Assembly (NCBI RefSeq): GCF_000241325.1
Contig: NZ_BAEI01000070.1
Span: 124,001 to 188,000, forward strand
Length of the DNA: 64,000 nucleotides
From: Gordonia polyisoprenivorans NBRC 16320 = JCM 10675
GTDB lineage: Bacteria; Actinomycetota; Actinomycetes; Mycobacteriales; Mycobacteriaceae
Direction of reading: 5' to 3'
The translations under genes and the position numbers were made by a program. Shown here in pieces: positions 44,865-54,394 of the stretch. The notes beneath the pieces are model-generated. The model did no database searches and had not been told where the DNA came from. It saw only the letters and a program-made list of their open reading frames with translations. The number at the start of each line of letters is the position of its first letter. Position 1 is the first letter of the stretch.

Positions 44865-46607
44865 GTGATCACTCGCATGTCGAATCTGTTCCTGCGGACG
44901 CTGCGCGACGACCCGGCCGACGCCGAGGTCCCCAGCCACAAGCTGCTGGTCCGCGCCGGCTACGTGCGGCGCGCAGCACCCGGCGTCTACAGCTGGCTGC
45001 CGCTGGGACTCCGGGTGCTCAAGGCCGTCGAGCAGGTGGTGCGCGACGAGATGAACAACATCGGTGCCCAGGAGATCCTGCTACCCGCGCTGCTGCCGCG
45101 TGACCCCTACGAGGAGACCGGCCGCTGGACCGAGTACGGCGACGCGCTGTTCCGCCTCAAGGACCGCAAGGGCGCCGACATGCTGCTCGGGCCGACCCAC
45201 GAGGAACTCTTCACCCAGCTGGTCAAGGGGGAGTACTCCTCCTACAAGGATCTGCCGGTCATCCTCTATCAGATCCAGACCAAATACCGCGACGAGGAGC
45301 GGCCGCGTGCGGGGATTCTCCGCGGCCGCGAGTTCGTGATGAAGGACTCCTACTCGTTCGACCTCGACGACGACGGGCTCAAGACCAGCTATCACGCCCA
45401 CCGTGAGGCCTATCAGAAGATCTTCGCGCGTCTCGGGGTGCGCTATGTGATCGTCGCCGCCACCTCCGGCGCGATGGGCGGCAGCGCGTCCGAGGAGTTC
45501 CTCGCCGAGAGCGAGGTCGGTGAGGACACCTTCGTCCGATGCCTGGAATCGGGCTACGCCGCCAATGTCGAGGCAGTCATCACGCCTGCGGCGCAACCCA
45601 TCCCGTTCGACGGGCTGCCACCGGCAAAGGTGTACCGCACGCCCGACACCCCGACCATCGACACCCTGGTGGCGTGGGCCAACGCCAACCTCGAGGGCGC
45701 CTTCACCGCCGCGGACACCCTCAAGAACGTGATGGTCAAGGTCCGCGAACCCGGGGGCGACTGGGAGCTTCTCGGTGTGGGGGTTCCCGGGGATCGGGAG
45801 GTCGACTTCAAGCGCCTCGAGGCCTCGCTGGAGCCCGCCGAGGTCGAGTTGCTCACCGATGCCGACTTCGCCGCCAACCCGTTCCTCACCAAGGGGTACA
45901 TCGGGCCGAAGGGATTGGCGGCCAACGGGGTTCGCTTCCTCGTCGATCCGCGCATCGGCGACGGATCGTCGTGGATCACCGGAGCCGACGAACCGAACCA
46001 TCACGTGGTGGGCTTGGTGGCCGGTCGAGATTTCACGCCGGACGGAACCATCGAGGCCGCCGAGGTGCGTGACGGTGATCCGTCGCCGGACGGCAAGGGC
46101 GAGCTGGTGAGTGCCAAGGGTATCGAGATCGGCCACATCTTCCAGCTCGGCCAGAAGTACACCAATGCCTTCGAGGTCGACGTCCTCGGCGAGAACGGCA
46201 AGCCCGTGCGCCTGACGATGGGGTCCTACGGTGTCGGTGTGTCACGGCTCGTCGCGGTGCTCGCCGAGCAATGGCATGACGACAAGGGCTTGCGGTGGCC
46301 GCGGGCGGTCACACCGTTCGACGTGCACCTGGTCATCGCGAACAAGGATCAGGCGGCGATCGACGGTGCACAGGCACTGGCCGCCGAACTCGACGCCGCG
46401 GGCCTCGAAGTGTTGCTCGACGATCGCAAGGCCTCACCGGGGGTCAAGTTCAAGGACGCCGAATTGTTGGGGATGCCGACGGTCGTCGTCGTCGGACGCG
46501 GGTACACCAACGGGGTCGTCGAGGTACGTGACCGCTTCTCCGGGGAGTCCGTCGAGGTGGCCGTGGCCGACGCGGCCGACGCCATCACCGCCACCGTCCG
46601 CGGCTGA
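44865..46607 (+). CDS. proS: Prolyl-tRNA synthetase
   Basis: ProS charges tRNA-Pro. The 580-residue product is the bacterial class II form with the YbaK-like editing insert in the middle (about 220-400). Motif 2 and 3 regions are seen in [26 protein letters not shown] and [17 protein letters not shown], quoted here only as landmarks in two separate parts, and [23 protein letters not shown] marks the active site. The C-terminal anticodon domain has VHLVIANKD and [23 protein letters not shown] 44865 gives the M. tuberculosis-like start MITRMS. Confidence 0.96.
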   Translation: MITRMSNLFLRTLRDDPADAEVPSHKLLVRAGYVRRAAPGVYSWLPLGLRVLKAVEQVVRDEMNNIGAQEILLPALLPRDPYEETGRWTEYGDALFRLKDRKGADMLLGPTHEELFTQLVKGEYSSYKDLPVILYQIQTKYRDEERPRAGILRGREFVMKDSYSFDLDDDGLKTSYHAHREAYQKIFARLGVRYVIVAATSGAMGGSASEEFLAESEVGEDTFVRCLESGYAANVEAVITPAAQPIPFDGLPPAKVYRTPDTPTIDTLVAWANANLEGAFTAADTLKNVMVKVREPGGDWELLGVGVPGDREVDFKRLEASLEPAEVELLTDADFAANPFLTKGYIGPKGLAANGVRFLVDPRIGDGSSWITGADEPNHHVVGLVAGRDFTPDGTIEAAEVRDGDPSPDGKGELVSAKGIEIGHIFQLGQKYTNAFEVDVLGENGKPVRLTMGSYGVGVSRLVAVLAEQWHDDKGLRWPRAVTPFDVHLVIANKDQAAIDGAQALAAELDAAGLEVLLDDRKASPGVKFKDAELLGMPTVVVVGRGYTNGVVEVRDRFSGESVEVAVADAADAITATVRG

Positions 46608-46644
46608 GAGCGCCGGCCCGCCCGCGTGCGTGCGGTGGGTGAGT

Positions 46645-46659
46645 CCGCGTCGGACGCGG
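46645..46659. terminator. Hairpin between proS and DUF4439 gene
   Basis: CCGCGT/ACGCGG with a CGG loop lies two bases before the convergent DUF4439 stop. The short stem makes this a moderate call. Confidence 0.45.
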
Positions 46660-46660
46660 G

Positions 46661-47092
46661 TCAGCGCTGCCCGGGGAAGGCCACGGTGGTGGGCTTGTCG
46701 CCCAAGGCGATTCGCCAATCGGCGGCGCGTAACGCCGACCCGGTGAGCTGGTCGACACCGAGGGTGCGGGCAGAACCGGAATCGGCCTTCTCGAGCACCG
46801 AGCGATAGGCGACGGTGCAGTCGACCTCGGCGGCCAGCGCCGCCTTGGCGGCACTCACCGGATCGTTCACGGTCAGCGGCAGGGTGTAGCCCGCAGCCGG
46901 TTCCGGTGGCGTACCACCGGCTTTGGTGATGGCGTCGTTGACGGCGTCGCGGGCGGCGCGGTGTGCGGTGAGATTGTCCTCGACCGTCGAGCGGCGGGTC
47001 GCCGAGACGAACGCGGTGAGGACGCCGTAGGTGAAGATCGCCGCGTTCTCGGCGTCTGCGGCGTCGGTCAGGGAGTCGGTGGTGGGACTCAT
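46661..47092 (-). CDS. Ferritin-like DUF4439 protein (Rv2844-like)
   Basis: The 143-residue protein is all-helical and belongs to the ferritin-like DUF4439 group (Rv2844 region of M. tuberculosis). It shows the helical segments DAADAENAAIFTYGVLTAF, NLTAHRAARDAVNDAI and AAKAALAAEVDCTVAYRSVLE, with GSALRAADWRIALGDKPTTVAFPG as the end. The usual ferritin EXXH pairs are only partly visible (AENAAIFTYG, TAHRAARD), so metal binding is unproven. ATG 47092 overlaps the preceding gene by four bases. Confidence 0.8.
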   Translation of the reverse strand: MSPTTDSLTDAADAENAAIFTYGVLTAFVSATRRSTVEDNLTAHRAARDAVNDAITKAGGTPPEPAAGYTLPLTVNDPVSAAKAALAAEVDCTVAYRSVLEKADSGSARTLGVDQLTGSALRAADWRIALGDKPTTVAFPGQR

Positions 47093-47640
47093 GCCAGTTG
47101 GACCTCCACGAGAGTTGTCGTCGAGGCGCCGACGGCCCCGGCGAGGCCGGCCGAATACCCCGACAGCGCGATGGCCGCGGCGCGTGCCGCCTTCGCCGAG
47201 GAGTTCAGTGACGAGCGCAGCCCTTCCAGCGAGTTCGCCGCCTGGGTGGGCGTCCCGGGCGGTGCGGCACTCGACGTGGCGGTACCCGACGGTTCGATCT
47301 GGCCCGTGAGGGTCTGATCGAGTCGGGTGATCTCCTCGCGTAACGCCTGGGCGTGTTGGGCCCGCTGCTCGGCGATCACGCCGAGGGCCGCCGAATAGTC
47401 GGTCACCTGCGGGGCGAGGGCCCGCGCCGCGGCCGCGTCGGCCAGCGCCGAGCGTGCGAGAGGCAGCAGTGCCTGTGCGGTGGTCTCGGCGGGATCCGGT
47501 CCGCGATCGCACCCCGCGGCCGCGGTGACCGTGACCATCCCGATGCCGGCGACGGCGCTGCCCCGCAGCAGAGTTCGACGGGATACGCCGGCGGACCGGC
47601 CGGCCGGTTCACCGGGGTGCGGGAGACTCACCCGACACAT
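47089..47640 (-). CDS. Tat-type lipoprotein (Rv2843-like)
   Basis: This 183-residue protein has a twin-arginine signal SRRTLLRGSAVAGIG near residues 19-33, followed by the lipobox TAAAGC. The mature part is a helical, alanine-rich domain with QHAQALREEITRL and a Thr/Ser/Pro linker before AANSLEGLRSSL. It likely sits on the outer face of the membrane. Function is unknown; its pairing with a ferritin-like protein is conserved with Rv2843-Rv2844. The start is unclear: ATG 47640 was taken, a GTG three codons later is possible and a longer frame reaches 47748. Confidence 0.78.
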   Translation of the reverse strand: MCRVSLPHPGEPAGRSAGVSRRTLLRGSAVAGIGMVTVTAAAGCDRGPDPAETTAQALLPLARSALADAAAARALAPQVTDYSAALGVIAEQRAQHAQALREEITRLDQTLTGQIEPSGTATSSAAPPGTPTQAANSLEGLRSSLNSSAKAARAAAIALSGYSAGLAGAVGASTTTLVEVQLA

Positions 47641-47798
47641 GATGCCAGTCGGGTGCGGTGGGACGGCGATCACGGCACGCCCGTCCGCGCGCACTTCGTC
47701 GGGCCCGGAGGCGTCCTCTACGATGGACGGGCGCCGACGCAGCCACACGGGCTGCGTGCCACGGGTGAACCGGACAACTGAAGACGAGGGAGACCACG

Positions 47799-48344
47799 GT
47801 GACCATCGACCGGACGAGGGTCCGCGAACTCGTCGGTGAGTTCGTCACCGATCGCGGACTCGACCTCGAGGACGTGATCGTCTCGACCTCCGCGGGCACC
47901 GACGAGATCCGGGTGATCGTGGACTCCGACGCCGGCACCGACCTCGACCTGCTCGGTGAGTTGACCCGTGACATCTCCGACGCGCTCGACACCCATGACG
48001 ATCTCTCCGACGCCCCGTACACACTCGAGGTCACCTCGCCCGGCGTCGGCCGGCCGCTCACCCTGCCGCGGCACTGGCGGCGCGCGCGTGGCCGCAAGGT
48101 CGCGATCAGAGGCGTCGACGGCGCGTCGATCGTCGGCCGCATCGGCGCCGTCGACGACGAGACTGTCGAGATCGTCGTCAATCACCGCGGACGGATCGCC
48201 GTGGAGTCCGTCCGGCTCGACGCCGTCGACCGTGCCGTCGTCGAGGTCGACTTCTCCCGTCCGAGCGTCGCCGAACTGACCCGGTGCGGACTCGACGACG
48301 CGGAGATCGCGCGCCGTCGCGACCCCGGTACCGCAGAATTGTGA
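47799..48344 (+). CDS. rimP: Ribosome maturation factor RimP
   Basis: RimP helps mature the 30S subunit. The 181-residue product has the N-terminal alpha/beta domain (VRELVGEFVTDRGLDLEDV, then IRVIVDSDAGTDLDLL, in separate strands) and the signature YTLEVTSPGVGRPLTLPRHWRRARG region. The C-terminal Sm-like domain follows to about 165. A GTG start after GAGGGAGA was used. It opens the classic rimP-nusA-ylxR-infB-rbfA operon. Confidence 0.93.
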   Translation: MTIDRTRVRELVGEFVTDRGLDLEDVIVSTSAGTDEIRVIVDSDAGTDLDLLGELTRDISDALDTHDDLSDAPYTLEVTSPGVGRPLTLPRHWRRARGRKVAIRGVDGASIVGRIGAVDDETVEIVVNHRGRIAVESVRLDAVDRAVVEVDFSRPSVAELTRCGLDDAEIARRRDPGTAEL

Positions 48345-48406
48345 GAGATGCGCACGACGGTGAGATGCGCCGACCCGTGCAGGCCCGGGCATCGAGAACG
48401 ACCATG

Positions 48407-48435
48407 CGACAAGTGAATACGCCGACAAGTGAATA
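48407..48435 (+). repeat. Direct repeat upstream of nusA
   Basis: CGACAAGTGAATA occurs at 48407-48419 and 48423-48435. The second copy runs into the AGGAGT ribosome-binding site of nusA. Confidence 0.85.
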
Positions 48436-48449
48436 GGAGTCCACGAGCA

Positions 48450-49484
48450 ATGAACATCGACATCAACGCCCTGCGGATGATCGAGTCCGACAAGGGCATC
48501 CCGATCGACACGGTGATCACCGCGATCGAGACGGCACTGTTGACCGCCTACCGCCACACCGACGGGTTCGCCCCGCACGCGCGGATCGACGTGAACCGCA
48601 AGACCGGCGCGGTCCGGGTGATGGCGCAAGAACTCGACGAGCACGGTGAGGTCGTCCACGAATACGACGACACCCCGGAGGGGTTCGGGCGAATCGCGGC
48701 GACCACCGCCCGGCAGGTGATCCTGCAACGGCTGCGTGACGCGGAGAACGAGAAGAGCTTCGGCGATCTCGTCGCCCACGAGGGTGAGATCGTCGGTGGC
48801 GTCGTGCAGCAGGATGCCCGCGCGAACGCCCGCGGCATGGTCGTGGTGCAGATCGGCAACGAGGCCAATGCCACCGAGGGCATCATCCCGTCGGCCGAGC
48901 AGGTCCCCGGCGAGACCTACACCCACGGCGACCGCATCAAGTGCTACGTGGTCGGCGTCAGCCGTGGACAGCGCGGACCGCAGATCACCCTGTCGCGCAC
49001 CCATCCCAATCTCGTGCGCAAGCTGTTCTCCCTGGAGGTCCCGGAGATCGAGGACGGATCGGTGGAGATCGTGGCGGTGGCCCGGGAGGCCGGACACCGA
49101 TCGAAGATCGCCGTGCACACCGGTGTCAGCGGCCTCAATGCCAAGGGGGCGTGCATCGGGCCGATGGGTCAGCGGGTCCGCAACGTGATGAGTGAGCTCG
49201 CGGGGGAGAAGATCGACATCATCGACTTCGACACCGACCCGGCGGTGTTCGTCGGGAATGCGTTGTCACCGGCGAAGGTTGTGTCCGTCGAGGTCGTCGA
49301 CCTCGCCGCCAAGGCGGCCCGGGTCGTGGTGCCGGATTACCAGTTGTCGCTGGCCATCGGCAAAGAAGGACAGAATGCCCGACTCGCCGCACGGCTGACC
49401 GGATGGCGGATCGACATCCGGTCCGATGCAGACGACGCCCGTGCTGCAGGCCCGGGCACGCCCGGCAGCAGCCGATTGTCCTAG
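48450..49484 (+). CDS. nusA: Transcription termination/antitermination protein NusA
   Basis: NusA binds RNA polymerase and nascent RNA and controls pausing, termination and rRNA antitermination. The 344-residue form is short, as in actinobacteria, without the acidic repeats of E. coli. The N-terminal polymerase-binding domain spans 1-105 ([17 protein letters not shown]), the S1 domain about 110-180 (GEIVGGVVQ), and two KH domains follow, with [20 protein letters not shown] and the [16 protein letters not shown] motif. ATG 48450 has AGGAGT upstream. Confidence 0.96.
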   Translation: MNIDINALRMIESDKGIPIDTVITAIETALLTAYRHTDGFAPHARIDVNRKTGAVRVMAQELDEHGEVVHEYDDTPEGFGRIAATTARQVILQRLRDAENEKSFGDLVAHEGEIVGGVVQQDARANARGMVVVQIGNEANATEGIIPSAEQVPGETYTHGDRIKCYVVGVSRGQRGPQITLSRTHPNLVRKLFSLEVPEIEDGSVEIVAVAREAGHRSKIAVHTGVSGLNAKGACIGPMGQRVRNVMSELAGEKIDIIDFDTDPAVFVGNALSPAKVVSVEVVDLAAKAARVVVPDYQLSLAIGKEGQNARLAARLTGWRIDIRSDADDARAAGPGTPGSSRLS

Positions 49485-49500
49485 TCGCGGCCACTAGCGC

Positions 49501-49506
49501 TAGACT
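49501..49506 (+). promoter_or_regulatory. Putative internal promoter before ylxR
   Basis: TAGACT lies five bases before ATG 49512. The spacing is slightly short but could give a leaderless ylxR-infB message in addition to read-through from nusA. Confidence 0.3.
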
Positions 49507-49511
49507 GAGCG

Positions 49512-49913
49512 ATGGTTCAGCGAAAGCCGTCGACCTCGTCACCCGACGATGGCCGTCGGGGTCGTCCGATTCGGATGTGCATCGGATGTCGGTCTCGTAC
49601 CGACATCACCGCACTGGTCCGCGTCGTCGCCCGAGAGGGTGCCGACGGACCCACGATCGTCGTCGATCTCGCGAAGACCATGCCGGGACGGGGTGCGTGG
49701 TTGCATCCGCGGGAGGACTGTGTGTCCGCCGCGGTGCGGCGGCGAGCGTTCGCCCCGGCGCTGAGGGCGTCGCGTCTCGTCGTGAACCCCGACGACCTCG
49801 TAGAAGTGTTCGATGCAGAAGTGATCGGTGCAGCTGCACCATCACCGACCACGGACGACAGCAGGCCCGATACCGGGCCGGAACAGGTAGCAGAAGACAT
49901 GAGCACACCGTGA
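49512..49913 (+). CDS. ylxR: YlxR-family RNA-binding protein
   Basis: This 133-residue protein belongs to the YlxR (DUF448) family, found between nusA and infB in many bacteria and reported to bind RNA or RNase P components in some species. The family motif PIRMCIGCRSRTDITALVRVV is at about 19-39 (landmarks RMCIGCR and LVRVV), and GRGAWLHPREDCVSAAVRRRAF at about 59-80. The C-terminal tail is acidic and probably disordered. Confidence 0.92.
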   Translation: MVQRKPSTSSPDDGRRGRPIRMCIGCRSRTDITALVRVVAREGADGPTIVVDLAKTMPGRGAWLHPREDCVSAAVRRRAFAPALRASRLVVNPDDLVEVFDAEVIGAAAPSPTTDDSRPDTGPEQVAEDMSTP

Positions 49914-49947
49914 AGTCACCACGATGAGCACGTATCGGACGTAATCC

Positions 49948-49977
49948 GAGGCCGTAGCGGGCAGCCCGCTCGGCCTC
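49948..49977 (+). other. Strong RNA hairpin just upstream of infB
   Basis: GAGGCCG pairs with CGGCCTC, and inside it AGCGGG pairs with CCCGCT around a CAG loop, giving a 13-bp stem with one bulge. The hairpin ends six bases before the AGGAG site of infB. It may be a processing site or affect infB translation. Confidence 0.6.
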
Positions 49978-49992
49978 CAAGTGAGGAGAGCA

Positions 49993-52851
49993 GTGGCAGG
50001 CAAGGCCCGCGTGCACGAACTGGCCAAGGAACTGGGCGTGACGAGCAAACAGGTGCTCGAGCGACTCAAGGAACAGGGCGAGTTCGTCAAATCCGCGTCG
50101 TCGACCGTCGAGGCCCCGGTGGCCCGTCGACTCCGCGAATCATTCCCGAACAAAGACGGCGGTTCGTCGGCGCCCAAGCCCGGCACCAACGGTTCCGCCC
50201 CCAAGCCCGGCGCAGGTCCGCGTCCGGGCCCCAAGCCCGGCGGTCCCAAGCCGGCACCGGCAGCGGAGCAGAAGCCCCCGAGCCGTACCGAGCAGACTCG
50301 CCCGGCCCCGCAGCCGGCCGCATCATCCCCGGCACCGGCCGCCCCGGCCCCGGCAGCTCCGACGCCCGCCGCCGCACAGGCACCGGCGACGCCCGCTGCC
50401 CCGAAGCCGGCAGCTCCGGCGCCTGCGGCCGCCGAGCGCTCCGCGCCCGCACAGCAGCCCGCACCGGCCCAGAAGCCGGGCGGACCGACACCGGGACCGC
50501 GTCCCGGTGGCCCGAAACCGGGCCCGCGTGCACCGCGCGTCGGCAACAACCCGTACTCATCGGCGCCCGCGCCGGCACCCCGACCCCCGGCCGGTCGTCC
50601 CGGCCCGGGCCAGGGCGGACCCCGCCCCGGTGGCGGTCGCCCCGGTGCCCAGGGTGGCCGACCCGGTCAGGGTGGTCCGCGTCCGGCTCCCGGCCAGGGC
50701 GGACCCCGTCCGAGCCCGGGTAACATGCCCCCACGCCCGAATCCGGGTGCGATGCCCAGTCGCGCCGCCCGTCCCGACGCCCGTCCGGGTGGTCGTAGTG
50801 GCGGTCCCGGTGGAAACCGGGGTGGCGGCGGCGGTGGATACCGCGGCGGCGGTGGCGGCGCTCCCGGTGGTGCTCCCGCCGGTGGTGGCGGTTTCCGCGG
50901 TCGTCCCGGTGGCGGCGGTCGTGGCCGCGGCGGTGCCGCGGGTGCGTTCGGTCGTCCCGGTGGTGCCCCACGCAAGGGCCGCAAGTCGAAGCGGCAGAAG
51001 CGTCAGGAATACGACTCGATGCAGGCGCCGGCCGTCGGTGGCGTCCGGCTGCCGCGCGGCAACGGTGAGACCATCCGGCTCGCCCGCGGCGCATCGTTGT
51101 CGGACTTCGCCGACAAGATCGACGCCAACCCGGCCTCGCTGGTCCAGGCGCTGTTCAATCTCGGTGAGATGGTCACCGCGACCGAGTCGGTCAACGACGA
51201 GACGCTTGAGCTGCTCGGCTCGGAGATGAACTACACCGTCCAGGTGGTCAGCCCCGAGGACGAGGATCGCGAACTCCTCGAGAGCTTCGACCTCAGCTAC
51301 GGCGAGGACGAGGGCGACGAGGAAGATCTCGAGCAGCGTCCGCCGGTGGTGACCGTCATGGGTCACGTCGATCACGGTAAGACCCGACTGCTCGACACGA
51401 TCCGTAACGCCAGCGTCCGCGAGGGCGAGGCCGGTGGCATCACCCAGCACATCGGTGCCTACCAGGTCAACACGCACCTCAACGGTGACGACCGGTTGAT
51501 CACCTTCATCGACACCCCCGGTCACGAGGCGTTCACCGCCATGCGTGCCCGCGGTGCGAAGGCCACCGACATCGCGATCCTGGTGGTCGCGGCCGACGAC
51601 GGCGTCATGCCGCAGACGGTGGAGGCCATCAACCACGCGCAGGCGGCCGATGTGCCGATCGTGGTGGCGGTCAACAAGATCGACAAGGAAGGCGCCGACC
51701 CGCAGAAGATCCGGGGTCAGCTCACCGAGTACGGTCTGATCCCCGAGGAGTACGGCGGCGAGGCGATGTTCGTCGACATCTCTGCCAAGCAGGGCACCAA
51801 CATCGACGAACTGCTCGAAGCGGTGCTGTTGACCGCGGACGCGTCACTCGACCTGCGGGCCAACCCCGACATGGACGCACAGGGTGTGGCCATCGAGGCC
51901 CACCTCGACCGCGGACGTGGACCGGTGGCGACCGTGCTCATCCAGCGCGGCACGCTGCACGTCGGCGATTCCATCGTTGCCGGTGACGCCTACGGTCGTG
52001 TGCGTCGCATGGTCGACGAGCACGGCGACGACATCGAGGCGGCGCTGCCGTCGCGGCCGGTGCAGGTCATCGGCTTCACCTCGGTGCCCGGTGCCGGTGA
52101 CAACCTGCTCGTCGTCGAGGAAGACCGCATCGCGCGTCAGATCGCCGACCGCCGCAATGCGCGCAAGCGCAACGCGCTGGCCGCACGCAGCCGCAAGCGG
52201 ATCAGCCTCGAGGATCTCGATTCGGCGCTGAAGGAAACCAGCCAGCTGAACCTGATCCTCAAGGGTGACAACTCCGGTACCGTCGAGGCCCTCGAAGAGG
52301 CGCTGCTCGGTATCGACATGGGCGACGAGGTCTCGTTGCGGGTCATCGACCGCGGTGTCGGTGGCGTCACCGAGACCAACGTGAACCTGGCGGCCGCCTC
52401 GGACGCGATCATCATCGGATTCAACGTCCGAGCGGAGGGCAAGGCGACCGAGCTGGCCAACCGCGAGGGTGTCGACATCCGGTACTACTCGGTGATCTAC
52501 CAGGCGATCGACGAGATCGAGAGCGCGCTCAAGGGCATGCTCAAGCCGATCTACGAAGAGGTGGAGCTCGGCCGCGCCGAGATCCGCGCGATCTTCAAGT
52601 CGTCGAAGGTCGGCAACATCGCCGGCTGTCTGGTGCAGTCGGGCATCGTGCGTCGCAACGCCAAGGCACGTCTGCTGCGTGACAACGTGGTCGTCGCGGA
52701 GAACCTCACCATCGCCTCGCTCAAGCGGGAGAAGGACGATGCCACCGAGGTTCGCGAAGGCTACGAATGTGGTCTCACACTGACGTACAGCGACATCAAG
52801 GTCGATGACGTCATCGAGTCCTATGAGTTGCAGGAGAAGCCGCGCGACTGA
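49993..52851 (+). CDS. infB: Translation initiation factor IF-2
   Basis: IF-2 is the GTPase that brings initiator tRNA to the ribosome. The 952-residue protein starts with the IF2_N domain ([21 protein letters not shown]), followed by a very long Pro/Ala/Gly-rich region at about 55-330 ending in GGGGG/RGG clusters and a basic [10 protein letters not shown] patch. A second IF2_N-like domain comes at about 345-400. The G domain has GHVDHGKT (G1, about 457-464), DTPGHEAF (G3) and NKIDK (G4, about 562). GTG 49993 has AGGAG a few bases upstream. Confidence 0.96.
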   Translation: MAGKARVHELAKELGVTSKQVLERLKEQGEFVKSASSTVEAPVARRLRESFPNKDGGSSAPKPGTNGSAPKPGAGPRPGPKPGGPKPAPAAEQKPPSRTEQTRPAPQPAASSPAPAAPAPAAPTPAAAQAPATPAAPKPAAPAPAAAERSAPAQQPAPAQKPGGPTPGPRPGGPKPGPRAPRVGNNPYSSAPAPAPRPPAGRPGPGQGGPRPGGGRPGAQGGRPGQGGPRPAPGQGGPRPSPGNMPPRPNPGAMPSRAARPDARPGGRSGGPGGNRGGGGGGYRGGGGGAPGGAPAGGGGFRGRPGGGGRGRGGAAGAFGRPGGAPRKGRKSKRQKRQEYDSMQAPAVGGVRLPRGNGETIRLARGASLSDFADKIDANPASLVQALFNLGEMVTATESVNDETLELLGSEMNYTVQVVSPEDEDRELLESFDLSYGEDEGDEEDLEQRPPVVTVMGHVDHGKTRLLDTIRNASVREGEAGGITQHIGAYQVNTHLNGDDRLITFIDTPGHEAFTAMRARGAKATDIAILVVAADDGVMPQTVEAINHAQAADVPIVVAVNKIDKEGADPQKIRGQLTEYGLIPEEYGGEAMFVDISAKQGTNIDELLEAVLLTADASLDLRANPDMDAQGVAIEAHLDRGRGPVATVLIQRGTLHVGDSIVAGDAYGRVRRMVDEHGDDIEAALPSRPVQVIGFTSVPGAGDNLLVVEEDRIARQIADRRNARKRNALAARSRKRISLEDLDSALKETSQLNLILKGDNSGTVEALEEALLGIDMGDEVSLRVIDRGVGGVTETNVNLAAASDAIIIGFNVRAEGKATELANREGVDIRYYSVIYQAIDEIESALKGMLKPIYEEVELGRAEIRAIFKSSKVGNIAGCLVQSGIVRRNAKARLLRDNVVVAENLTIASLKREKDDATEVREGYECGLTLTYSDIKVDDVIESYELQEKPRD

Positions 52852-52869
52852 CGCGTATCACTCTCGAGT

Positions 52870-52917
52870 GCTCCCCTTCCGCGAGTGTGCCGCGCAGGCA
52901 CCGCGCGGGAGGGGAGC
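52870..52917 (+). other. Long hairpin between infB and rbfA
   Basis: GCTCCCCTTCCGCG (52870-52883) pairs with 52904-52917 to form a 14-bp stem with one wobble, enclosing a GTGCC/GGCAC inner stem. GCGCCTTTC follows, so it could terminate or attenuate transcription. A second small stem around CCCTTCGGG lies next to the rbfA ribosome-binding site. Confidence 0.65.
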
Positions 52918-52946
52918 GCCTTTCGATCCCTTCGGGAAGGACAATC

Positions 52947-53429
52947 ATGGCCGATCCGGCACGAGCACAACGGCTGGCCAAGCGGATCTCGTCGATCGTC
53001 GCCTCGGCGATCGCCCACGACATCAAGGACCCACGGCTGGCCCATGTGACGATCACCGACGCGCGCGTCACCGGCGACCTGCACGACGCGACGCTCTTCT
53101 ACACGGTGATGGGCGAGACCCTGGACACCGAGCCGGACTACGAGGCCGCCGCGGCCGGTCTGGCGAAGGCCACCGGAGTCCTGCGGTCCAAGGTCGGTGC
53201 GGGCACCGGGGTGCGTTTCACCCCGACGCTCACCTTCGTCCTCGACACCGTCCCCGACGCCGCCCGGCACATGGAGGAGTTGGTGGCGCGAGCGCGGGCG
53301 AGTGATGAACTCGTTGCGCGGCGTGCCGCCGAGGCCAGACCGGCCGGTGAGGCCGACCCGTACCGTGCGCCCGGTCACGACGACGATGGTGATCCCGACC
53401 GTGATGATGAGGACGGCGATCAGGCGTGA
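52947..53429 (+). CDS. rbfA: Ribosome-binding factor A
   Basis: RbfA binds the 30S subunit and helps process 16S rRNA, also in the cold. The 160-residue protein has the KH-like core: [26 protein letters not shown] at the start (family pattern RxxRLAxxI...DPR) and [23 protein letters not shown] as the central strands, then the signature [12 protein letters not shown]. The last 35 residues form an acidic Asp-rich tail, longer than in E. coli. The ATG has GGAAGGA upstream, and nrnA overlaps its end. Confidence 0.94.
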   Translation: MADPARAQRLAKRISSIVASAIAHDIKDPRLAHVTITDARVTGDLHDATLFYTVMGETLDTEPDYEAAAAGLAKATGVLRSKVGAGTGVRFTPTLTFVLDTVPDAARHMEELVARARASDELVARRAAEARPAGEADPYRAPGHDDDGDPDRDDEDGDQA

Positions 53430-54394
53430 CCGCAGCGTCGAGTGCGGCGATCGCGCAGACCATCCGACGGGTCGCCGACGACGAGGGCCCGGTGACCATC
53501 CTGTGTCACGTCCGACCCGACGCCGACACCATCGGCAGCGGGTTGGCGCTCGGGTTGGCGCTCGATCGGCTCGGGGTGGACGTGGAGGTCGCTCATCCCG
53601 GTCCGGAGTCACTCCCGGTGGCTTTCGCCGATCTGCCCGGGCACAAGTTGCTCGTCGACTCGGCAGCCCTGCGAGGCAGTCGGCTGGTGGTGTCGGTTGA
53701 CGCCGCGAGCCGCACGCGGCTCGGTGAGCTCGAGTCGCTCTTCGCCGACGCCGAGACCACGGTTGTCATCGATCACCACGCGTCGAACCCCGGTTTCGGC
53801 GACCTCGACTTCGTCGACCCGCACGCCGACTGCACCGCGGTGCTCGTCCTGCGTGTGCTCGACGACCTCGGCGTCGACCTCGACGAGGACATCGCGACCT
53901 GTCTCTATGCGGGTTTGATCACCGACACCGGCTCGTTCCGCTGGGCACGGCCGGAGTCGTTCCGGGTGGCTGCCCGGCTCGCCGACGCCGGCGTGGACTC
54001 CCGGACCTGGAGTCGCCGGCTGCTCGACACGCATCCGTTCGGCTGGCTGGGCATGGTCTCGGAGATCCTCGCCACCGCGACGCTCGACCGAACTGCCTGT
54101 GGCGGTGAGGGATTGGTGTACGCCGTGGTGAACCATCGGGCGTTGGCCGGGATGAGCTGGGAAGAATCGGAGAGCGTCATCGACATCGTCCGGACCACTG
54201 CCGAAGCCGAGGTCGCCGCGGTGTTCAAGGAGATCGACGCCGGTGAGTGGACGGTGTCGTTGCGTTCCAAGAGCACCGTCGACCTGGTTCCCATCGCCCG
54301 TACCCATGGCGGCGGCGGACATCGCCACGCCTCGGGCTACAGCGACTCGGGTACGGCCGACGAGGTGATCGGTCGCCTCAGGCAATCCCTGTGA
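53426..54394 (+). CDS. nrnA: DHH-family oligoribonuclease / phosphatase NrnA
   Basis: This 322-residue DHH-DHHA1 enzyme is like Rv2837c (CnpB), which degrades short RNAs and cyclic dinucleotide products such as c-di-AMP/pApA and can act on pAp. The metal motifs are [19 protein letters not shown], the DHH box [11 protein letters not shown] and [10 protein letters not shown]; the C-terminal DHHA1 domain has [14 protein letters not shown] 53426 overlaps rbfA by four bases. It links the translation operon to RNA turnover and second-messenger control. Confidence 0.92.
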   Translation: MTAASSAAIAQTIRRVADDEGPVTILCHVRPDADTIGSGLALGLALDRLGVDVEVAHPGPESLPVAFADLPGHKLLVDSAALRGSRLVVSVDAASRTRLGELESLFADAETTVVIDHHASNPGFGDLDFVDPHADCTAVLVLRVLDDLGVDLDEDIATCLYAGLITDTGSFRWARPESFRVAARLADAGVDSRTWSRRLLDTHPFGWLGMVSEILATATLDRTACGGEGLVYAVVNHRALAGMSWEESESVIDIVRTTAEAEVAAVFKEIDAGEWTVSLRSKSTVDLVPIARTHGGGGHRHASGYSDSGTADEVIGRLRQSL

